Part shown: one piece after another, positions 59,447 to 64,000 of the stretch | Layout: every line of letters starts with the position of its first letter | Position numbering within the stretch: the stretch's first letter is position 1 | From: Papio anubis | Lineage: Eukaryota > Chordata > Mammalia > Primates > Cercopithecidae | DNA: 64,000 nt | NCBI RefSeq assembly: GCF_008728515.1 | Contig: NC_044980.1 | Span: 32,814,290-32,878,289 of the forward strand | Direction: 5' to 3' | Notes under the pieces: model-generated | Databases searched by the model: none | What the model was told of the DNA's origin: nothing | Seen by the model: only the letters and a program-made list of their open reading frames with translations | Position numbers and translations under genes: made by a program

Positions 59447-59751
59447 CTTTTTTTTTTTTTTTTTTTTTTTTAGATGGAGTCTCACTCTGTTGTCCAGGCT
59501 GGAGTGCAGTGGGGCGATCTCGGCTCACTGCAAGGCCCGCCTCCTAGGTTCACACCATTCTCCTGCCTCAGCCTCTTGAGTAGCTGGGACTACAGATGCC
59601 CGCCACCATGCCTGGCTAATTTTTTGTATTTGTAGTAGAGATGGGGTTTCACGGTGTTAGCCAGGATGCTCTTGATCTCCTGACCTCATGATCCGCCCAC
59701 CTCGGCCTCCCAAAGTGCTGAGATTACAGGCATGAGCCACTGCACCCAGCC
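59447..59751 (-). repeat. Full-length Alu (AluY/S), reverse
   Basis: T23 run, then agatggagtctcactctg through gccactgcacccagcc. Target duplication about aggRtggctt at both ends. Confidence 0.94.
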
Positions 59752-60529
59752 TAGGATGGCTTCATCTATTGGAGTTTCGTGCCACCTTGGTTGAGTGTTG
59801 GTTCCTCTGGGCCAGTTTCACCTTCATTTCCAGGCATCCATGGTATCTCCAGGCCAAATGTTTTATTTATTATTATTATGATTATTATTGCAGTGAAGGT
59901 ACTCAAGCTATACAGCATACAAATTTAAACTCTAGATTAGCATTAGCATGGCCTGTAGTAAAGAATTTCCAAGTGAGAAAGTTATTCACCAATATTTCCA
60001 CACCCCCCCCCCCCCCACTTCCCCATTAGAAACCAGGCCGAGATGAAAGATGCTTCTCTCTCATCTCTCTTTCCTTTTGGTTGATTTCTTCTAGTTCATC
60101 CTTTCAGTGAAGCATAACTCTATGAGAATAGCAGTTCATGCAAAGGTCTCGGTTCTAATTCCTAGCCCTGTTCAAGGAGAATACGTCATTGTCTCTTCCA
60201 ACGTGGATGTGAAAACCCACATAACCCTTTTGTTATCTCCACTTCAGCCTCAATATCTATTCATGCTTATCACTCCCCCTTTTATTTTTTTTCCTACTTT
60301 CTGTGGATTTCTTTTACTTTAAGTTCACTGAGCATTTAGAAAGGATGATGTGCTAGGTGAATGGTACACAGAAACTTTGTACTATTTTTTTTCAATTTAT
60401 TTGGAGTTTAAATTATTTCAAAATAAAAAGTTATAACATGGATGATGCTACATTTTCTGGTATTTTAGGGTGTTGTTAATATGGAAAATGATGAGGTTAT
60501 CTTGGCTGCCATATAAAGGGATTTGAAGT
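59752..60529. other. Intron; homopolymer C14 and TTA repeat
   Basis: Fourteen C's in a row at 60003-60016 and a short ATT repeat near 59865-59888. Otherwise unassigned. Confidence 0.6.
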
Positions 60530-60800
60530 CTTCATTCACTTATCTATTGAGTGCCTACTATGTGCTAGGCATTGCTGAGTGTCAAGGATAAAAATTTCCT
60601 CAGAGAGCTGACATGGTAGGAAAGGAGACAGTCCAGTAAACAAGAACCTAAAATATAGTCTAATAAAGCTTTGACATAGGAAATTCAGGATAGGATATAA
60701 AAGAATATTTAAGCTGAGACTCAAATGATGAGCAGAAGGGATGATTCCGAGGAATCAGAATGTGCAGGGTTCTAGAGGTTGTGGAGAACCCAGCACTTTC
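60530..60800 (-). repeat. L2 3' end, reverse
   Basis: attgagtgcctactatgtgc, taggcattgctgagtgtcaagg, ggagacagtccagtaaacaag follow the reverse L2 3' end. Confidence 0.75.
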
Positions 60801-61329
60801 AGAGAATGGAGGCTGTTCACGACAGATAAACACGGAGTGCAAAAGAGGAGCTGACCAGAGATAAGTAGGGTGTCCCGTTTCTAGTAAACAACAGGATACC
60901 CTGGAAAACCCTTACTTCTATAAATCTTCTAAAATTGTGCATAATATATTTTAAATGTTTTTTTAAGTGCATCCTTGAGTCACCAAGAAAGTAAGGAAAC
61001 TCCCCAAAGGCTAAAAATGTAGCAGAAATGTTAATCTGGAGATGCAAACCTAATTACTTAGATCTTCGATTTGTTAGTCACTTAGATACTGGGGACAATG
61101 CCTAGGGCCTATGTAAGGTAGGAAGTTGCAGACCTTCATATAAGACTTTGAATAAAAGGGTGACCTGAAATCTAGGTACACAGAAAACTTATCTCTTTCG
61201 ACTTTAACTCTGGAAGGAGTGGCCAGATATTAGCCCTGAGAGTCGGTATCCACACTCGCCACCACGCTGCTCACGAAGTCAACACAACATCAAATCAATA
61301 ACCTTTTAAACTGACCCAGAGATAGAACT
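60801..61329. other. Intron, nothing recognised
   Basis: No assignable element. Confidence 0.4.
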
Positions 61330-61890
61330 GAAAATTTTCTCTGAAAGAATGTGCTAGCCATCTGAGCCCTAAGGGAAAACCTGACATAAAGTTTTATAAC
61401 TAAAAGCTCACAATAAAAGCAAAAAATCACAAAAGGAAATAACACATAATATGTGAAGAAACCCCAAATAGGAGAAACAGATGCACATAGACTCTGAACA
61501 CTGAAATTACTCAGTATAAATTGCAAAATAAATATGTCACATATTATTAAAGAAATAAAAGATTACATCGAAAGTTTAAAATTAGGAACAAAATACCATG
61601 AAAGTGAGAGAAAATTCAGAAAAATAATCAAATAGACTTTTATAAATAAAAATATGATAAATGAGATTAAAAAGTCAATAGGTTAAATATAATGTATAAT
61701 TGGACAAATCTGAAGAGAGAACTAGTGAACTAGAGGATAAAGATAAATTATATAAAATTACAGAGATACAAAGAGATGAAAATATGAAGGAGAGGCTTCC
61801 CGGATAGGGAAGATTAGTGATAAAATTCAGTATACATATAATCAGTAGCAGATTAGAGAGTGAAGGGCTAAAACAACATTTTAAAACATA
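61330..61890 (+). repeat. Old L1M/HAL1-like sequence
   Basis: A-rich sequence with aaatatgataaatgagatta and gagagaactagtgaactagag, typical of an ancient L1 ORF1 region. Confidence 0.5.
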
Positions 61891-62161
61891 AGGCCAGAGA
61901 GCAAGAGGAGAGCAAATTCTGAAGCCTCTTCTTAAGCCATTTTAGGAAATTTGTACTTTATTGCAAGAAAATAGGAAGGCCATGAGATATTCTACTCACA
62001 GGGGAGTATTTATAAATCCATTTATAAATGGATTTCCACTTAGAAAGGTTACTTAGGCTGCATTTTGGAAAATGAATCAGAGTTAAGGGGAAGTGTTCAG
62101 ACTCTACCAATCAGGAAACTGCTATAGTCATCTAGGAACAGGTGGATTTTAGAAATATTTA

Positions 62162-62468
62162 GGCTGGGCACAGTGGTTCATTCCTGTAATCCCAGCACTT
62201 TGGGAGTCCACAGCGGATGGATCACCTGAGGTCAGGAGTTTGAGACCAGCCTGACCAACATGGAGAAACCCCGTCTCTACTGAAAATACAAAAATTAGCC
62301 GGGCCTGTTGGCGCGTCCCTGTAATCCCAGCTATTTGGGAGGCTGAGGCATGAGAATTGCTTGAACTGGGCAGGCGGAGGTTGCAGTGAACGAAGATCAT
62401 GCCAGTGCACTCCAGCCTGGGCAACAGAGAAAGAGTCTGTCTCAAAAAAAAAAAAAAAAAAAAAAAAA
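62162..62468 (+). repeat. Full-length Alu (AluS type)
   Basis: ggctgggcacagtggttcat through cagcctgggcaacagag, with A26 tail. Confidence 0.94.
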
Positions 62469-62639
62469 GATTAGGAGGCAGAATTGGCATAACTTGGTAG
62501 CCAGTTAGAAGTGAGGGGTGAGGATTTTTGTATCAACTTTACCTTCTCTGTTAACTTTGCTTGTTCTGTCTAAGCACAGTTATTTACTTTCCCCTTTAAG
62601 TTTTTTCTGTGTTTTGGTTTGAATTTATCTCACTGTAGT

Positions 62640-62790
62640 AAAGTTTTTATGCCTGCCTCCTCCACCATGAGCTCCTTGAGGACAGAGACTTTGTCTTATT
62701 AATTTTTGAGTGCTTATATTTTCTTCTTATTCAGTACATAACATAGAATCTGGCAGGGATTCAGCGAGACTTGCCTTGTCAATATGTATG
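62640..62790 (+). repeat. L2 3' end
   Basis: catgagctccttgaggacag followed by gactttgtcttattaat is the L2 3' signature. Confidence 0.75.
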
Positions 62791-63541
62791 TGTTAACACA
62801 GATACTTTTGCATTATAAGGGATGAGTTCAGAGAACAGACAGTTTCCAAATCACAAAGGACTGCCTCAAAAGGAGCTGGGACTTTATCCTGTGGTCAGCG
62901 GGGACCCTAACAGCAGAGTAGACCATGGTTAGATTGTGTTTTTAAAAAATAACTTGAGCAACAATTTGAATAGGAGGGAGACTAGGTAGGAGATAATTAC
63001 GATAGCAAGGAAAGATGATGGGAGACTGAACTGAGGCAGTGACAGTGGTAGTGAAGAAGACAGAACAGAGCTATAGATTCTTCGAGGGTATGGTGTCAAA
63101 TCCTGATTATTATTTGGACATTGAAAATAAATGAGAACAATGAATTGGTGAATAAATCCTATTTCTACCTTGGGAGCTGCTGGTACACTTTAACCAGATG
63201 TGAAATTCAAGAAAGGGAGCAATTTTAGGGATTAAGTTAGTTGCTATGGAGTCTGCAGGTGTGAATCACTGTGAATCCTGAAAATCACTGTGGAACAGCC
63301 TCAACCACCACCCATTTGCAACGGAATGTAGGCTTTGTAGAATACCAAGGCGGCAATGTCAAGGAATATGACTCCAGCTTAATTGTTTTGCCTTAAAGAC
63401 ACACCTTGACTTAAATATAAAGCTTCTATTTCTGTATCTGGATGCTCAAATTTCCAAATATTGCCCTGGCCCCTCCTTCAGCATGCTGGAGATCTGAAGC
63501 CCTGCATATACCCAAGAGGCACTAAGATAGCCAACACTTAC
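62791..63541. other. Intron, possible reverse L2 remnant
   Basis: 62880-63150 (gactgaactgaggcagtgacagtgg) may be a decayed reverse L2. The rest is unassigned. Confidence 0.35.
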
Positions 63542-63686
63542 TTCTACTTCCTGACAGAAGGTAGCATTGGGTCCATACTGTAGCTGGCACTGGTGGTGAA
63601 CATCATAGATCACTCCGGGGGCAATGACCTTGGACTTCAAGCCCTTCTTTTTAGGTATGTCATCAAGACAGAACCCCCAGCCTCGG
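63542..63686 (-). CDS. ADAMTS12: ADAMTS12 exon: metalloprotease end / disintegrin-like start
   Basis: 145 bp. It opens with the last base of a codon and ends in phase 0. The acceptor reads tttcag and the donor gtaagt. It encodes 48 residues starting RGWGFCLDDIP and ending FCQEVE. The first residues close the catalytic domain. The later Cys-rich part (HHQCQLQYGPNATFC) starts the disintegrin-like module, which in ADAMTS proteins supports substrate recognition and is not an integrin-binding RGD loop. NAT is a possible N-glycosylation sequon. The zinc-binding HExxH helix is encoded by an upstream exon outside the window. The same strand stays open beyond the donor for a few dozen codons, but the strong donor and the family match place the end here. 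Confidence 0.96.
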
Positions 63687-64000
63687 CTGAAAACAAGTTG
63701 ACAGAAATGAGAGGAGTTGTTAGGATTCCCTTCACTTTCAGCCTTTTATTCAACCAGAAACTTCCCTCTGGTTTACTCTTTGTCTTAACTTTATTTTTTA
63801 CAAGGCAGAGAACCCTCTAGGCCCAAGGAGGGAGTTACTAAAGAAAATGCAAATCATATCCCACAACATAAGCTTAGTTTATCTAGAAAATACAAGCCAT
63901 GGTAAAATTAGAAAATCATTATCCTACTCTCAATGAGGTTTGAGTGACCACTCTGATCTCTGTTGGGTGTTCCTGTCAGTTCCCAAGGACTTAATTCATA
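63687..64000. other. Intron upstream of the protease/disintegrin exon
   Basis: Acceptor region and unassigned intron. The preceding catalytic-domain exon lies outside the window. Confidence 0.5.

Larger units (their letters stand above)
1..64000 (-). other. ADAMTS12: ADAMTS12 locus, internal segment (nine exons and introns)
   Basis: The whole window lies inside one gene transcribed from high to low coordinate. Nine exons were found by translating the minus strand and fixing borders at AG acceptors and GT donors. Every exon joins in frame to the next. The peptide matches the family order metalloprotease end, disintegrin-like, TSP1, cysteine-rich, spacer, TSP1. I assign ADAMTS12 rather than its closest paralogue ADAMTS7 from remembered sequence, such as the exon 3528-3654 peptide starting [15 protein letters not shown]. 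The 440 codons fall at roughly residues 450-890 of a protein of about 1,594 residues (family knowledge). Intron sizes from high to low coordinate are 5,332, 1,420, 4,076, 6,556, 7,453, 8,161, 1,406 and 24,435 bp. The product is a secreted matrix protease. Confidence 0.95.

Overview
This is 64 kb of primate nuclear DNA. It holds one recognisable protein-coding gene, ADAMTS12, on the minus strand. Nine consecutive coding exons are present. All have GT-AG borders, reading phases agree across every junction, and together they give 1,320 bp (440 codons). They run from the end of the metalloprotease domain, through the disintegrin-like, first thrombospondin type 1 (TSP1), cysteine-rich and spacer domains, into the second TSP1 repeat. 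Neither the promoter and 5' exons nor the mucin-like region and 3' exons are in the window.

The organism is most likely an Old World monkey, not human or ape. The young Alu at 39698-40006 carries sequence variants I associate with the cercopithecid AluYR lineages. The full-length L1 at 8291-14469 has an ORF1 N-terminal region unlike young human L1, yet an almost undamaged body. ADAMTS12 on the minus strand fits primate synteny. I cannot name the species.

Layout from high to low coordinate, in transcription order: exon 63542-63686 (protease/disintegrin); exon 58117-58209 (disintegrin-like); exon 56551-56696 (TSP1-1); exon 52305-52474 (TSP1-1 end and cysteine-rich start); exon 45615-45748 (cysteine-rich); exon 38041-38161 (end of cysteine-rich); exon 29635-29879 (spacer); exon 28090-28228 (spacer end and TSP1-2 start); and, after a 24.4-kb intron, exon 3528-3654 (rest of TSP1-2). 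The protein is a secreted zinc metalloprotease of the extracellular matrix. The exons here encode mostly the substrate- and matrix-binding part.

Everything else is intron, about half of it recognisable interspersed repeats: roughly 14 Alus, many MIR, L2 and L1 fragments, ERVL-MaLR LTRs (THE1-type and MLT1), a probable ERV1 LTR, hAT elements (MER5A and others), a nearly complete Tigger2 DNA transposon (31759-34719), and a 2.1-kb composite low-complexity tract (40262-42365).

The most notable element is the L1 at 8291-14469. It is full length, has a perfect 15-bp target-site duplication, an undamaged 1,275-codon ORF2, and an ORF1 broken by one TGA. It lies antisense to ADAMTS12, so any activity of its antisense promoter would point at the next ADAMTS12 exon. 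I see no CRISPR array, operon, tRNA/rRNA gene or other protein-coding gene, and no new biological system. The points worth following are L1-host transcript fusion, the low-complexity tract, and some local rearrangements.
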